A stretch of DNA of 64,000 nt from Candidatus Micropelagos thuwalensis (GCF_000469155.1 NZ_AWXE01000005.1:80119-144118); one strand, 5' to 3'. Shown: positions 1-9,685, counted from the stretch's first letter. Made by a program: numbers and translations. The notes: generated by a model from the sequence alone, not told the origin.

Positions 1-165
1 GATACATGTCTCAGCATCATGCAAGTGCTTTATGAGGGGCTTGGTGACAGCAAATATCGCCCATGTCCTCTCCTGACCAAATACGTCGAAGCGGGCTGGT
101 TGGGTGTCAAGACCGATAAAGGATTCTATGATTATTCAGGTGAAAGTCCGGTTGCAACACGCTAA
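1..165 (+). CDS. 3-hydroxyacyl-CoA (3-hydroxybutyryl-CoA) dehydrogenase, C-terminal fragment
   Basis: Only the last 54 codons and the TAA stop lie in the window; the start is off the left edge. The translated tail contains [17 protein letters not shown] followed by KTDKGFYDY, the usual end of the C-terminal dimerisation domain of the FadB-N/3-hydroxybutyryl-CoA dehydrogenase family, which oxidises 3-hydroxyacyl-CoA with NAD(P) in fatty-acid or polyhydroxybutyrate metabolism. The stop codon overlaps the stop of the convergent thioredoxin gene by three bases. The family call is firm; exact substrate cannot be judged from the tail. Confidence 0.8.
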   Translation, partial: DTCLSIMQVLYEGLGDSKYRPCPLLTKYVEAGWLGVKTDKGFYDYSGESPVATR

Positions 166-839
166 GGCTTAGATGCCTCGACATTCATTGCTAAATCACC
201 CGATATTAACGCTTCAAGAAACACTTTTACTTCCTCCGCATCCCAAACTGCTTCCCCTGAGAGCCTGCCTATTTCACGTCCCTGCATATCGAGTAGCAAC
301 GTTGTTGGCAGGCCAAAAAGCCCTGTATCCCGTGCTGCCTGGCTTTTCGGATCATGGAAAAATGCCAGCTCCGTAATATTCAATTCCTTGAGAAATTTTT
401 TCGGCTTATCAGCGCTACCTCGGTCTGTACTCAGCGCTACGACTTTAAGTGGTTGACCGTTAAAATGTTTTTGAAGCGCATCAAGCGAAGGCATTTCCTC
501 TCGACATGGTACGCACCATGTTGCCCAGAAATTCAACACCACATAATTGCCTGCAAATACATCCAGCCCTACGCTTTCTCCTGCCGCATTTATGAATGAC
601 AATTCTTTATGAATTTTAGGTGTTTTGTGGAACACCATTTTCTTTAAATTACCCGTCGCGTAGCTTGCATAGCGCGTGTCTGCAATGCCGGTGCTGGAAA
701 CCTTATCTTCTTGCCCTGATACTGTATCATCAGGGTTGCCAGAGGGGGGGGTGGTCATGTAGAAAGCCGCAACGCCGCTTAGGAATGCAATAACGATAAT
801 TATTGGCAAAAGTCTTATTTTTGATGTCGGTTTTGTCAT
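162..839 (-). CDS. TlpA-like membrane-anchored thiol:disulfide oxidoreductase
   Basis: A 225-residue thioredoxin-fold protein. Residues about 9-26 form an N-terminal membrane anchor, followed by a polar linker and a TlpA/ResA-type domain from about residue 70. The redox motif is WATWCVPC with cysteines 109 and 112, and the cis-proline region reads GLFGLPTT. Such proteins face the periplasm and reduce or shuffle disulfides, often for cytochrome c or oxidase maturation. A longer in-frame start exists at 1031, but it would run through argH; ATG at 839 puts the hydrophobic anchor at the N terminus and leaves 30 bases to the divergent argH start. Placement next to argH on the opposite strand is common in alphaproteobacteria. 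Confidence 0.85.
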   Translation of the reverse strand: MTKPTSKIRLLPIIIVIAFLSGVAAFYMTTPPSGNPDDTVSGQEDKVSSTGIADTRYASYATGNLKKMVFHKTPKIHKELSFINAAGESVGLDVFAGNYVVLNFWATWCVPCREEMPSLDALQKHFNGQPLKVVALSTDRGSADKPKKFLKELNITELAFFHDPKSQAARDTGLFGLPTTLLLDMQGREIGRLSGEAVWDAEEVKVFLEALISGDLAMNVEASKP

Positions 840-869
840 GTTTCTATATGCTTCCCTTAGGAGTTTATT

Positions 870-2255
870 ATGAGCCAAAAAATGTGGGGCGGTCGGTTTG
901 GTGACGGGCCCGATGATATTATGGAAGAAATAAATGCTTCCATCGGATTTGACAAGCAACTTGCACATCAAGATGTTGCAGGATCCATGGCGCATTGCCA
1001 AATGCTCATGGATACCGGCATCTTGTCTCAAGAAGACGGCAAGGCCATCTTAAACGGTCTAAACCAGATAGAGAAAGAAATTTCTGACGGCACATTTACC
1101 TTTTCAAGAGCTCTTGAGGATATTCATATGAATATTGAGGCGCGGCTGTCTGATATTATCGGCCCGGCTGGGGGCAGATTGCATACTGCCAGATCCAGAA
1201 ATGATCAGGTCGCGACTGATTTCAAACTCTATATCAGAGATACAATTGATCATCTGCACCAACAAATTCAAAACCTGCAAACCATTCTCGCGCAAACTGC
1301 GCTGAACCATGCAGAAACGCTCATGCCGGGCTTTACGCATCTACAAATTGCCCAGCCAGTTTCTTACGGGCACCATTTGCTTGCCTATGTCGAAATGCTG
1401 GAACGCGACATAGGCAGATTGCAGGATGCACGGGCCAGATTAAATCAATCCCCTCTCGGTGCGGCGGCGCTGGCAGGAACATCTTTCCCTATTGACCGGC
1501 ATCAGACAGCAAAGACACTAGGTTTTGATAAACCTACGGATAATTCCATAGACAGTGTATCAGACAGAGACTTTGTTCTGGAAACGCTGTCCGCTGGCGC
1601 GATTTGTATGACGCATCTATCGCGGCTTGCCGAGGAAATTGTTGTTTTTGCTTCTTCGCCTTTCGGGTTTTTTATTTTACCGGATGCGTTTTCAACTGGC
1701 TCGTCCATCATGCCGCAAAAACGTAACCCTGACGCGGCTGAACTAATCAGAGCCAAAACCGGAAATCTTATCGGTCATCTGACCGCACTGCTGGTAGTTA
1801 TGAAGGGTCTACCCCTCGCTTATTCGAAAGATATGCAGGAAGATAAGAAAGGTACGTTTGAAGCGCTTGATAATCTATCACTTTGCCTCGCGGCGATGTC
1901 CGGCATGATGCAAGTCATGGAAATCAACGCCGAGGCCATGGCCAGCAGAGCGCAAGAAGGTTTTTCAACGGCAACAGATCTTGCGGATTGGCTGGTAAGG
2001 GTCGGAAATGTGCCCTTCCGTGAGGCGCATCATATCACAGGTCAGATTGTCCAACTCGCCGAGACAAAAGCTTGCAGACTGGATGAGCTATCACTTGAAA
2101 GCATGCAGGAAGTTGACACCCGTATCACCGCGGATATTTTTGATGTGTTGAGCATAAATAGTTCCGTTGCCAGCCGAACCAGCCATGGCGGCACGGCGCC
2201 TGAAAATGTCAAAGCTGCTGCACAACTATGGCTCGAGAAACTAAATAAAGCTTAG
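870..2255 (+). CDS. argH: Argininosuccinate lyase
   Basis: 461 residues, the normal length for ArgH. It cleaves argininosuccinate to arginine and fumarate, the last step of arginine synthesis, in the cytoplasm. The fumarase/aspartase superfamily signature [10 protein letters not shown] is at residues 278-287, the N terminus starts MWGGRF as in typical ArgH, and [13 protein letters not shown] near residue 105 is the conserved second block. TAGGAG lies 8 bases before ATG. It is the first gene of a rightward set with lptM and lysA, an order seen widely in proteobacteria. Confidence 0.97.
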   Translation: MSQKMWGGRFGDGPDDIMEEINASIGFDKQLAHQDVAGSMAHCQMLMDTGILSQEDGKAILNGLNQIEKEISDGTFTFSRALEDIHMNIEARLSDIIGPAGGRLHTARSRNDQVATDFKLYIRDTIDHLHQQIQNLQTILAQTALNHAETLMPGFTHLQIAQPVSYGHHLLAYVEMLERDIGRLQDARARLNQSPLGAAALAGTSFPIDRHQTAKTLGFDKPTDNSIDSVSDRDFVLETLSAGAICMTHLSRLAEEIVVFASSPFGFFILPDAFSTGSSIMPQKRNPDAAELIRAKTGNLIGHLTALLVVMKGLPLAYSKDMQEDKKGTFEALDNLSLCLAAMSGMMQVMEINAEAMASRAQEGFSTATDLADWLVRVGNVPFREAHHITGQIVQLAETKACRLDELSLESMQEVDTRITADIFDVLSINSSVASRTSHGGTAPENVKAAAQLWLEKLNKA

Positions 2256-2289
2256 ATGAAGAGCAAGATTAAGTTTGGACAGTAATTAT

Positions 2290-2427
2290 ATGACGTATTT
2301 TGCACGACGATTTATATATCTGATGACTGGTAGCGCGCTTTTCCTGTCTGCCTGTGGTGTTAAAGGCGATTTATATTTACCCACGCAGGCAAATATGGTC
2401 GATAACATCATAAACGAGTCACAATAG
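2290..2427 (+). CDS. lptM: Small LptM (YifL)-like lipoprotein
   Basis: A 45-residue ORF. It begins with a basic and hydrophobic signal sequence ending in the lipobox LSAC (Cys22), then GVKGDLYLP, matching the CG-x-KG-x-LYLP pattern of the YifL/LptM family. In E. coli LptM binds the LptD/LptE translocon and helps its oxidative maturation; that role here is inferred from family and from position between argH and lysA, where this gene is usually found. Short length makes automated callers miss it. It ends 12 bases before lysA. Confidence 0.85.
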   Translation: MTYFARRFIYLMTGSALFLSACGVKGDLYLPTQANMVDNIINESQ

Positions 2428-2439
2428 GATACCCAATCC

Positions 2440-3708
2440 ATGCATCATTTCAACAGGCGCGAGGACAGGCTTTTTGCAGAAAATGTAGATGTGACAGCAT
2501 TAGCTGAACACATTGGCACGCCTTTTTACTGCTATTCCACAGCAACACTCAGGCAGCATTACACCCGGCTCAAAGATGCTTTTGCGCAAAATGAAGTCAC
2601 TATTTGCTATTCTGTGAAAGCCAATTCCAATCTTGGTGTTATCGCAACACTTGCTGATTTGGGTTCTGGCGCGGATGTGGTCTCCGAGGGGGAATTGAGA
2701 CGCGCTTTGCTGTCTGGCATTCCCGCCGGGAAAATCGTTTTTTCTGGTGTTGGCAAAACCGAAGCTGAGATGACCTATGCGCTCAATGCCGACATTGCAC
2801 AATTTAATGTCGAAAGCCGCGCTGAGCTTGAACAGCTTTCTGAGGTTGCAACCAAGCAAGGTAAGACAGCGCGGATTTCACTCCGTGTTAATCCTGATAT
2901 TGATGCGGGAACGCACGAGAAAATTTCTACCGGCAAGGCTGAAAATAAATTTGGCATTGCCTGGGACGAAGCAGAGGCCAGCTATGCAAAAGCCGCAACA
3001 CTCCCCGGCCTGGAGATTGTCGGCATTGATATTCATATTGGCAGTCAAATTACCGAGTTAACGCCCTTCAGAAATGCTTTTACTAAAGTAGCCGATCTGC
3101 TCGAAAAACTGACAGATGCCGGACACAATATTACAACGCTAGATTTAGGCGGCGGGTTGGGTATTCCCTATGGACCCGAAGACGCTCCCCCACCTTCACC
3201 AGAAGATTACGCCAATTTAATTGACGAGATTTTCGGCGATAGTGGATGCCGAATTTTTCTTGAACCTGGGCGGCTCATTGCGGGCAATGCAGGTATTCTG
3301 GTGACCTCAGTTATCAGAACAAAAAAAGGGGAAGCTAAAAACTTTATTATCGTCGATGCTGCCATGACAGAATTAATGCGCCCGACGCTTTACGGGGCAT
3401 ATCATGATATTCAACCTGTCATTACGAACGGCAATGTTCAAGACGTTTGGGATGTTGTTGGGCCAGTATGTGAAACCGGGGATTTTTTAGGCTCTGAGAG
3501 AAGCCTGCCTGAACCGCAAAAAGGAGATTTGCTTGCCATTTTTACCTGCGGTGCTTATAGCGCGTCACTTGGCTCTAGCTATAATACCCGATTAAGCGCA
3601 CCAGAAGTTTTGGTTGATAATGAAAAATTTGAAATTATCAGAGCCCGCCCGCAATATGATGATATATTAGCCCTTGAAAAAGTTCCTGACTGGCTCAAAA
3701 AGGCTTGA
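2440..3708 (+). CDS. lysA: Diaminopimelate decarboxylase
   Basis: 422 residues. PLP-dependent fold-III decarboxylase that converts meso-diaminopimelate to L-lysine and CO2. The PLP lysine is Lys60 in CYSVKANSN; the phosphate-binding glycine loop is GGGLGIPY near residue 235; EPGRLI near residue 275 and GPVCETGDF near residue 345 supply substrate-site residues, with the Cys typical of the family. YSASLGSSYN near the C terminus is also conserved. It is probably co-transcribed with argH and lptM. Confidence 0.97.
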   Translation: MHHFNRREDRLFAENVDVTALAEHIGTPFYCYSTATLRQHYTRLKDAFAQNEVTICYSVKANSNLGVIATLADLGSGADVVSEGELRRALLSGIPAGKIVFSGVGKTEAEMTYALNADIAQFNVESRAELEQLSEVATKQGKTARISLRVNPDIDAGTHEKISTGKAENKFGIAWDEAEASYAKAATLPGLEIVGIDIHIGSQITELTPFRNAFTKVADLLEKLTDAGHNITTLDLGGGLGIPYGPEDAPPPSPEDYANLIDEIFGDSGCRIFLEPGRLIAGNAGILVTSVIRTKKGEAKNFIIVDAAMTELMRPTLYGAYHDIQPVITNGNVQDVWDVVGPVCETGDFLGSERSLPEPQKGDLLAIFTCGAYSASLGSSYNTRLSAPEVLVDNEKFEIIRARPQYDDILALEKVPDWLKKA

Positions 3709-3753
3709 GCCTAAAGAATATAGGAAACGGAGTCATGAAATGTGGAGGCAGGT

Positions 3754-4422
3754 TTGATTCGGTTTGAAAATGTATCTCTGCGTTACGATAACAATACGGA
3801 CGTTTTGCAGGACATAAACTTTGAACTCAAACCCGGATCGTTTCACTTTCTTACCGGTTCTTCAGGCGCAGGTAAAACATCCTTACTCAAACTGATTTTC
3901 CTTGCGGGAAAACCCAGTGGTGGAAAGGTGTTTCTGTTTAACCAGGACTCTGCCAGCTTACCTCGTGCGGCATTACCCGAAATTCGCCGACGAATTGGTG
4001 TGGTCTTTCAAGAATTTCGCCTGCTGGATCATTTAACGCTCTACGAAAATGTGTCACTACCCTTGCGGGTTTGCAATATCAAGGAAACTCAATACCGCAG
4101 TAATATTTTGGAATTGATGAATTGGGTTGGTCTTGGCGACCGAGTTAACGCATTTCCCACAACTCTATCCGGTGGGGAGCAACAACGTGCCGCAATTGCC
4201 CGCGCCGTCGTCGGGCGTCCCAATGTAATTATCGCGGATGAGCCAACCGGGAATGTGGATACAGAAATCGGCATGCGCCTGATGCGCCTATTTGCTGAAT
4301 TAAATAAGCAAGGCACGACTATTATAATTGCAACACATGATAAGCAATTATGGGAAGGATCGCCCTATCCACGCTTACATCTGGAACAAGGCAGTCTTGT
4401 CTCCACCTATGGGGATTATTAA
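3754..4422 (+). CDS. ftsE: Cell-division ABC transporter ATP-binding protein FtsE
   Basis: ABC ATPase of about 222 residues that pairs with FtsX at the division site and regulates peptidoglycan hydrolases. Walker A is GSSGAGKTS, the signature is LSGGEQQRAAIARA, Walker B runs into DEPTGNVD, and the switch histidine is in IATHD. Start: the frame opens at GTG 3742, but GGAGG at 3744-3748 lies 5 bases before TTG 3754, which gives the typical FtsE start MIRFENVSLRY; I prefer TTG 3754. The stop TAA overlaps the ATG of ftsX (TAATG). Confidence 0.93.
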   Translation: MIRFENVSLRYDNNTDVLQDINFELKPGSFHFLTGSSGAGKTSLLKLIFLAGKPSGGKVFLFNQDSASLPRAALPEIRRRIGVVFQEFRLLDHLTLYENVSLPLRVCNIKETQYRSNILELMNWVGLGDRVNAFPTTLSGGEQQRAAIARAVVGRPNVIIADEPTGNVDTEIGMRLMRLFAELNKQGTTIIIATHDKQLWEGSPYPRLHLEQGSLVSTYGDY

Positions 4423-5270
4423 TGGCTGGCAACTCCCAAATATTACCCCGCAATTCTGTTGCAGGACCTGCACTTGGCGCAGTAACAGCAACCATGTGCT
4501 TTTTGGCCTGTCTTGCCCTTGGCGCCGTTTTAACCGTCAATAAAGCTGCTCATAATTGGCTGACACAAGCTACCGGTGCTGTGACGGTGCAAATTACCGA
4601 TACAAAGAGTCTAACATCAGGAGACCAGCTTCAGGCGGTTGAGCGCGTCCTTAAAAGAACGCGCGGTATTGAAACTTACGAAATTATTCCAGAAGAAAAA
4701 TTAGTAGGACTACTCGAACCATGGCTTGGCACAGGTAATGTGACCGCCGACTTGCCCATCCCGATTATGATTGATGTCACGCTTAACCCTGAACAGAGAT
4801 TTAACGAAAAAGGACTCCGCATCGAATTAACGGCAGTTGCGCCAGGCGCAAAACTCGACACACATGGGCGGTGGCGACAGAATCTTGAACGTGGTGTTCA
4901 AACCCTGAGATTACTTGCAGGGTTGATTTTGATTCTCGTAACGATTGCGACGGCAACAGTTATCATATTTGCTACCCGCGCTGGCCTCGGTACAAATAAA
5001 GAGACTGTTGAGGTTCTGCATCTTATTGGTGCAAGAGATAAATTCATTTCGCGTCAGTTCGAAAGGCAATTTCTGACACTTTCTCTGCTTTCTTGCGCGA
5101 TTGGCTATGCCGCCGCCGCAGGTATTTTTCATATGTTCTTCACACTGATGACAGATATGGAAGATATACAATTTTATCTTCTACTTTTAGGCGTCCCTGT
5201 TCTTTCTATTTTAATGACATGGCTGATTATCAGAAATTTTGTTATTCGCACGCTGGCGAAAGCGCTGTGA
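4422..5270 (+). CDS. ftsX: Cell-division protein FtsX
   Basis: 282 residues, inner-membrane partner of FtsE. Four membrane segments are visible: about 18-40, then three after residue 165 (LLAGLILILVTIATATVII; LTLSLLSCAIGYAAAAG; FYLLLLGVPVLSILMTWLI). The region between the first and second segments is the periplasmic loop that contacts hydrolase activators in model species. ATG 4422 overlaps the ftsE stop; a longer in-frame start at 4350 lies inside ftsE and is not needed. Confidence 0.93.
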   Translation: MAGNSQILPRNSVAGPALGAVTATMCFLACLALGAVLTVNKAAHNWLTQATGAVTVQITDTKSLTSGDQLQAVERVLKRTRGIETYEIIPEEKLVGLLEPWLGTGNVTADLPIPIMIDVTLNPEQRFNEKGLRIELTAVAPGAKLDTHGRWRQNLERGVQTLRLLAGLILILVTIATATVIIFATRAGLGTNKETVEVLHLIGARDKFISRQFERQFLTLSLLSCAIGYAAAAGIFHMFFTLMTDMEDIQFYLLLLGVPVLSILMTWLIIRNFVIRTLAKAL

Positions 5271-5288
5271 ATTCGATGAGACTTCGTT

Positions 5289-5918
5289 ATGAAACTTGAC
5301 AAACCTCAAGAAGACAGACTCTGGTTAAGTGCGCTTCTCTATTTCGCTTTTGGCTTAACAATATTGTTCATTGTTAGTTTCTTATTATTCGCGCAAGGCA
5401 GACGCCATGATGCAATGAACGCACCTGAAAAACCCACGGCTGATGGAATAGTAATTTTAACAGGCATGTCCGATGAACGTATCCGCCAAGGACTTGCTTT
5501 ACTGGGTGAAGGCTATGCAAAACGCGCATTGGTTTCGGGTGTTCACAAATCTGCCGATATGGATAGGATTTTAAGCTTTGCCGAATTTGACCCAGCCAGG
5601 ATTTCTTGTTGTGTTGATCTTGATTACCGCGCCACGAATACAGTAGGCAATGCCGGAGAGACCGCTATGTGGGTGCGGACTCATGGGTATCGATCCATCA
5701 TAATGGTGACAAGCACGCATCACATCCCGCGCAGTTTAATAGAGCTTCGGCGCGTAATTCCTAACGTCTTAATTCACCCCTATGCTGTCAACGCACCGGG
5801 CGTACAAATACAATCATGGTGGCGTTATCCCGGCACGCTTGGCCTTTTGCTCGGCGAATATGTGCGATATTTACTCTCTCTGTTCGATCTAACCGGGGAT
5901 CATATGGTGTTATCCTGA
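5289..5918 (+). CDS. YdcF/ElyC-like DUF218 membrane protein
   Basis: 209 residues with one N-terminal transmembrane segment (about 15-33) and a DUF218 domain: DGIVILTGM, RIRQGLALLGEGYAKR, LVSGVH and VTSTHHIPRS follow the family pattern. E. coli homologues SanA and ElyC affect envelope integrity, but the biochemical role is unknown. The gene follows ftsEX with an 18-base gap and its TGA stop overlaps the ATG of the next gene, so the four genes are probably one operon. This supports an envelope role by context only. Confidence 0.85.
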   Translation: MKLDKPQEDRLWLSALLYFAFGLTILFIVSFLLFAQGRRHDAMNAPEKPTADGIVILTGMSDERIRQGLALLGEGYAKRALVSGVHKSADMDRILSFAEFDPARISCCVDLDYRATNTVGNAGETAMWVRTHGYRSIIMVTSTHHIPRSLIELRRVIPNVLIHPYAVNAPGVQIQSWWRYPGTLGLLLGEYVRYLLSLFDLTGDHMVLS

Positions 5919-6901
5919 TGTCTGGCATCCCTATAAAAACGAAACTTGCCGTCCTCTGGCCTTATTTGGCTTTGCTGGCGCTTGCACTCACAGCTTCAGG
6001 CTTCTGGTATTTAGGAGCCGCAAAGATTAAGAAATCACTATATGAAAGCCCTGACATCAGTTTCAACAACATCTCTGTGCGTGGTTTTCCCAGCCAGTTT
6101 CGGGTGATTTTAGAGAATTATAGCATCCAGCTACCACAGGGAAATCTATCAGGCGAAAAACTGACCGCCGTGCGGATGTTTTACGACTTTAATCATACAA
6201 TTATCTGGGCAGAGGGAAGTTTGCAGTTTCAAGGGAAATCCGGCGATCAACTTACCCTCACCGGAGATGCAATGCAGGCCAGCCATGTCATGAGCAAAGA
6301 CGGCGATGATTATTTTGCTGATGCGCGGATATCTGTTGACCTGCAAAACCCCCATATTCAAGTTCGTCCGGTTTTTGTTGAAGGAACGAATATATCATCC
6401 GACCAGATACAATTTTACAGCCTTCCGACTGAAACCAATCAAACGCGTATGCTGTTTAATGCAGGCAATCTCATTTTTGCCAAAACTAATGATCAAAATA
6501 TCCTGAGTTTAAAAAAGACGATTGTGGAAACACAGTTCCCTAAAACGCCTGACGCAAGTGACAACATCACACTCAATAATATGGTACTGGATATTAATCT
6601 ACCATCCGGTGAATTACTCGCCATTCAGGCGGACGGTCAGCTCGGACGGAGTAACAAAGGATATCTCGACGGCACGCTCAATTTAAACTTTAAGAACATG
6701 ACATCAGTTTTGAAAATTTTAAACACCCGCGGTATTTTGACATCGGATCAAACCGCCCTCTTATCTTTCGCGCTTCAGCTAAAGACTAACCCTACAAAAG
6801 AAAGTACATCAGACACTGACACGTTCCCTTTGACACTTGCCTTTAAACGCGGGCGGACATTTTTCGGGCCAATTGACATTGGCCCAGCACCTAAACTTTA
6901 A
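5918..6901 (+). CDS. DUF2125 domain protein
   Basis: 327 residues. One N-terminal transmembrane anchor (about 8-29) is followed by FNNISVRGFPSQFRVILEN, a pattern typical of DUF2125, a family described mainly in alphaproteobacteria and of unknown function. The body is rich in beta-strand-like stretches (AEGSLQFQG, LSGEKLTAV) and is probably periplasmic. The start ATG 5918 overlaps the stop of the DUF218 gene. The gene ends 3 bases before the stop of the convergent tyrA, so it is the last gene of the ftsEX operon. Confidence 0.85.
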   Translation: MSGIPIKTKLAVLWPYLALLALALTASGFWYLGAAKIKKSLYESPDISFNNISVRGFPSQFRVILENYSIQLPQGNLSGEKLTAVRMFYDFNHTIIWAEGSLQFQGKSGDQLTLTGDAMQASHVMSKDGDDYFADARISVDLQNPHIQVRPVFVEGTNISSDQIQFYSLPTETNQTRMLFNAGNLIFAKTNDQNILSLKKTIVETQFPKTPDASDNITLNNMVLDINLPSGELLAIQADGQLGRSNKGYLDGTLNLNFKNMTSVLKILNTRGILTSDQTALLSFALQLKTNPTKESTSDTDTFPLTLAFKRGRTFFGPIDIGPAPKL

Positions 6902-6904
6902 AAC

Positions 6905-7828
6905 TTAATCTGTTTTATGCGGCGATTCAGTCCGCCCAAAATTCACGTCGTCAGTATCTTGACCAGCTTCGATAATACTGCGGCGAATATCGCGTGTGCG
7001 TGAAAAAAGTTTCTCCAACGCCTCGCCATCTTTCCATCTAATCGCACGTTGCAAGCTTGTGAGATCCTCACTAAAACGGGCAAGCATTTCCAGCACAGCC
7101 TCGCCATTATTCATAAACACATCACGCCACATCACAGGGTCAGATGCCGCGATGCGGGTAAAGTCCCTAAATCCGCCGGCACTATATTTAATCACTTCGC
7201 TTTGTGTCACAGCTTCCAAATCTGCAGCCGTGCCAACAATATTAAACGCAATTAAATGCGGCACATGGCTGGTAATCGCCAGCACAAGATCATGGTGATC
7301 GGCATCCATGATTTCCACATCCGACCCCATGGCACGCCATAAATCCGAAATGGTCTGCACAGCTTGTTTATCAGTTTCAGAATCAGGTGTGAGGATACAC
7401 CAACGGTTATCAAACAATTCGGCAAAACCAGCCTCAGGCCCGGAAAGCTCCGTTCCAGCAATCGGGTGTGCAGGCACAAAGGTCGTATTTTCAGTAAGAT
7501 GCTCATGCACAGCATCCATGACTGATTTCTTCACCGATCCGACATCTGTTACAATCGCGCCGGGCTTTAATGATGGCGCCATATCTCTGACAATTTCGGC
7601 TATCATCCCGACAGGTACATTTAAAAATACAATATCTGCATCAGCTACAGCCCCTTTTAGGCTGTCCGCTATACTGTCAACAAAACCAATATTCAGGGCT
7701 TTCTCGCGTGTTTCCGCGCTGCGCGCATAACCTGTTATATGCGCCGCCAAGTCAACACGCTTGAGCGCATGCCCGATTGACGACCCGATTAGGCCCATGC
7801 CGATAAGAGTGATGTGAGGCTTATCCAT
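6905..7828 (-). CDS. tyrA: Prephenate (or cyclohexadienyl) dehydrogenase
   Basis: 307 residues. NAD-binding motif LIGMGLIGSSIGHAL is at the N terminus, and HPIAGTELSGPEAG plus the ITSHVPHLIAF helix are typical TyrA blocks. It oxidises prephenate (or arogenate) to the tyrosine precursor. The frame is open further upstream to 7888, but ATG 7828 gives the standard MDKPHITLIGMG start and overlaps the hisC stop by 8 bases. It is the third gene of the leftward chorismate mutase-hisC-tyrA operon. No fused chorismate mutase or ACT domain is seen. Confidence 0.93.
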   Translation of the reverse strand: MDKPHITLIGMGLIGSSIGHALKRVDLAAHITGYARSAETREKALNIGFVDSIADSLKGAVADADIVFLNVPVGMIAEIVRDMAPSLKPGAIVTDVGSVKKSVMDAVHEHLTENTTFVPAHPIAGTELSGPEAGFAELFDNRWCILTPDSETDKQAVQTISDLWRAMGSDVEIMDADHHDLVLAITSHVPHLIAFNIVGTAADLEAVTQSEVIKYSAGGFRDFTRIAASDPVMWRDVFMNNGEAVLEMLARFSEDLTSLQRAIRWKDGEALEKLFSRTRDIRRSIIEAGQDTDDVNFGRTESPHKTD

Positions 7829-8918
7829 TATTTCCAGCCATCTCCTGAAATACCTCAATAACCAGCTGATTGGCTTCTTCAGTGCCAATCGTCAACCTCA
7901 GCGCATCCGGCAGCCCATAGGCTGTCAATCCACGCAAAATAAGCCCGCGCTCATTGAGTTTTTGCTCTGCTTGTGCCGCGCTCAACCCATTTTCCGGATC
8001 AAATTTAATAAGCAAGAAATTGGCATGACTTGGTAAAACCTCGAACCCTGCCCCACTTATCTGCTGGAAAAGCCGGTCACGCCATTCATCATTATGCTTG
8101 ATGGAGGCTTGCACATGCGCTTGGTCTTCTATCGCCGCAATACCTGCCACTTGAGCTGGCGTAGACACATTAAACGGCCCCCGCAGGCGATTAATCACCG
8201 CCGCAATCGGTGCGGGACAATAGGCCCATCCCAGACGAAGTGCCGCCAAACCGTAAATTTTGGAAAAGGTGCGTGTCGTTACGACATTCTGCGTTTCTTC
8301 GACAAGCGCAAATCCATCTTCATAATCAGTTGTAAGGACATATTCGGCGTAAGCACCATCCAAAACCAGAAGCATATTTTCCTGTAACCCGGCATGCAGG
8401 CGGCGTACTTCCGAAGCTGAAATCATTGTACCAGTCGGATTATTAGGGTTAGCCAAGAAAACAATTTTAGTCTTATCGTTCACAGCATCTAGAATGGCAT
8501 CTACATCTGCCGTCAGATTAGTTTCAGCCACACTTACAGGTCGTGCACCCGTTGCCAGACTGGCAAGCTTATAGACAAGAAAACCATGTTCGGTATGAAT
8601 AGCTTCATCGCCGGGTTGTAAATAAGCAGTCGCCATAATTTGCAACAGCTCATCAGAACCAAAACCGCAAACAATTTTGTTGACATCCAACTTGTGTGCC
8701 TTAGCGAGTGCCTCTCGCAGAGCCACACTATGCCCGTCAGGATAAATCTCCAGATTTTCTCCAGCCATGCGGTAGGCTTCTAACGCATTGGGACTTGCGC
8801 CAAGCGGGTTTTCATTCGCCGAGAGTTTAAATATTTTTTCTTGTCCGGGCAGAGACTCTTTACCGCCAACATAGGGCGGTAAGTCCATAATCCCGTTTCT
8901 GGGTTGCGGGCCTGTCAT
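7821..8918 (-). CDS. hisC: Histidinol-phosphate / aromatic aminotransferase
   Basis: 365 residues, fold-I PLP aminotransferase. LSANENPLG near residue 32, FLANPNNPTG near residue 155 and the PLP lysine motif TFSKIYGLAALRLGW near residue 218 mark the HisC family. Because it sits between a chorismate mutase gene and tyrA, its likely job here is transamination of 4-hydroxyphenylpyruvate or prephenate, as for the HisC2 copies of other alphaproteobacteria; a role in histidine synthesis cannot be excluded. ATG 8918 overlaps the upstream TGA stop (TGATG), indicating translational coupling. Confidence 0.9.
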   Translation of the reverse strand: MTGPQPRNGIMDLPPYVGGKESLPGQEKIFKLSANENPLGASPNALEAYRMAGENLEIYPDGHSVALREALAKAHKLDVNKIVCGFGSDELLQIMATAYLQPGDEAIHTEHGFLVYKLASLATGARPVSVAETNLTADVDAILDAVNDKTKIVFLANPNNPTGTMISASEVRRLHAGLQENMLLVLDGAYAEYVLTTDYEDGFALVEETQNVVTTRTFSKIYGLAALRLGWAYCPAPIAAVINRLRGPFNVSTPAQVAGIAAIEDQAHVQASIKHNDEWRDRLFQQISGAGFEVLPSHANFLLIKFDPENGLSAAQAEQKLNERGLILRGLTAYGLPDALRLTIGTEEANQLVIEVFQEMAGNNG

Positions 8919-9685
8919 CAGCTTTTCTCTCCGACCAAAAGCGAGTCCATAATTTCAAGACTTCCAAAACTACCTACCACCTCACCAATCCTATCGGTAT
9001 TCATAAACCCTTCAACCATAATGAGGTGATGCGTGTCAGAACTTGTCAGAATATGCGCGTCTTTACTATCCGCCGGAAACCCCTCTATCGGGCAACTTAG
9101 CAACGTCACATCCTCACCCGACGGCTCAATAGCAATACAACCGACACAAAGTGATTTGATGTCTGCTTTGCGCGCCTGACTTAAATAGGGCAAGGCAGCA
9201 AAAACCGTCACACCTTCGGGCAAGTTTTCCCACCAATTCGTATTTTCCAACGGCAATACGGCGATGGTATTGGCATTTGCATCGAGTTCTCCAAGCGCAT
9301 CATTTGGATTATCAATCAGCTTATATTCTGCGGCATTACCAAATCTTTCACGCGCAGTCGTGAGCGTCTCAGACAAATGCAGGACTTGCAGAGGTGTCTG
9401 CTGACTAACCGAGGCTGCAATAATTTCGCGCCATATAGCCGAAAAACCGGATACCGGCATATCCAACTCACATTCCTTAAACCAAGTCAGAAAACGCCGC
9501 ATCTGAACGATTTCACGAGCAGGACGCAATATGCGGCTATCACCAGATTGCGCCTTCGCTTCAGCAACAGAAGACACGAGCCGGGAACGTTGCGCCAGCA
9601 ATTCCAAAATAGCTTTATCTGTTTTATCTATCTGCTCACGAATATCTTCTAGGCTGAGCATTTTCTGTCCTGTGTCTTCAGTCAT
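8918..9685 (-). CDS. Chorismate mutase (AroQ type) with a degenerate prephenate-dehydratase-like C-terminal part
   Basis: 255 residues. Residues about 10-95 form an AroQ-class chorismate mutase domain: LEDIREQIDKTDKAILELLA, then RLVSSVAEAKAQSG and a WREIIAAS helix. It converts chorismate to prephenate, the substrate of the downstream TyrA. The remaining 155 residues contain IAVLPLENTNWW, which resembles the PIENS block of prephenate dehydratase, but the rest of that enzyme's motifs and the ACT regulatory pattern are not clear. It is the first gene of the operon; metX starts divergently 108 bases away. Confidence 0.85.
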   Translation of the reverse strand: MTEDTGQKMLSLEDIREQIDKTDKAILELLAQRSRLVSSVAEAKAQSGDSRILRPAREIVQMRRFLTWFKECELDMPVSGFSAIWREIIAASVSQQTPLQVLHLSETLTTARERFGNAAEYKLIDNPNDALGELDANANTIAVLPLENTNWWENLPEGVTVFAALPYLSQARKADIKSLCVGCIAIEPSGEDVTLLSCPIEGFPADSKDAHILTSSDTHHLIMVEGFMNTDRIGEVVGSFGSLEIMDSLLVGEKS

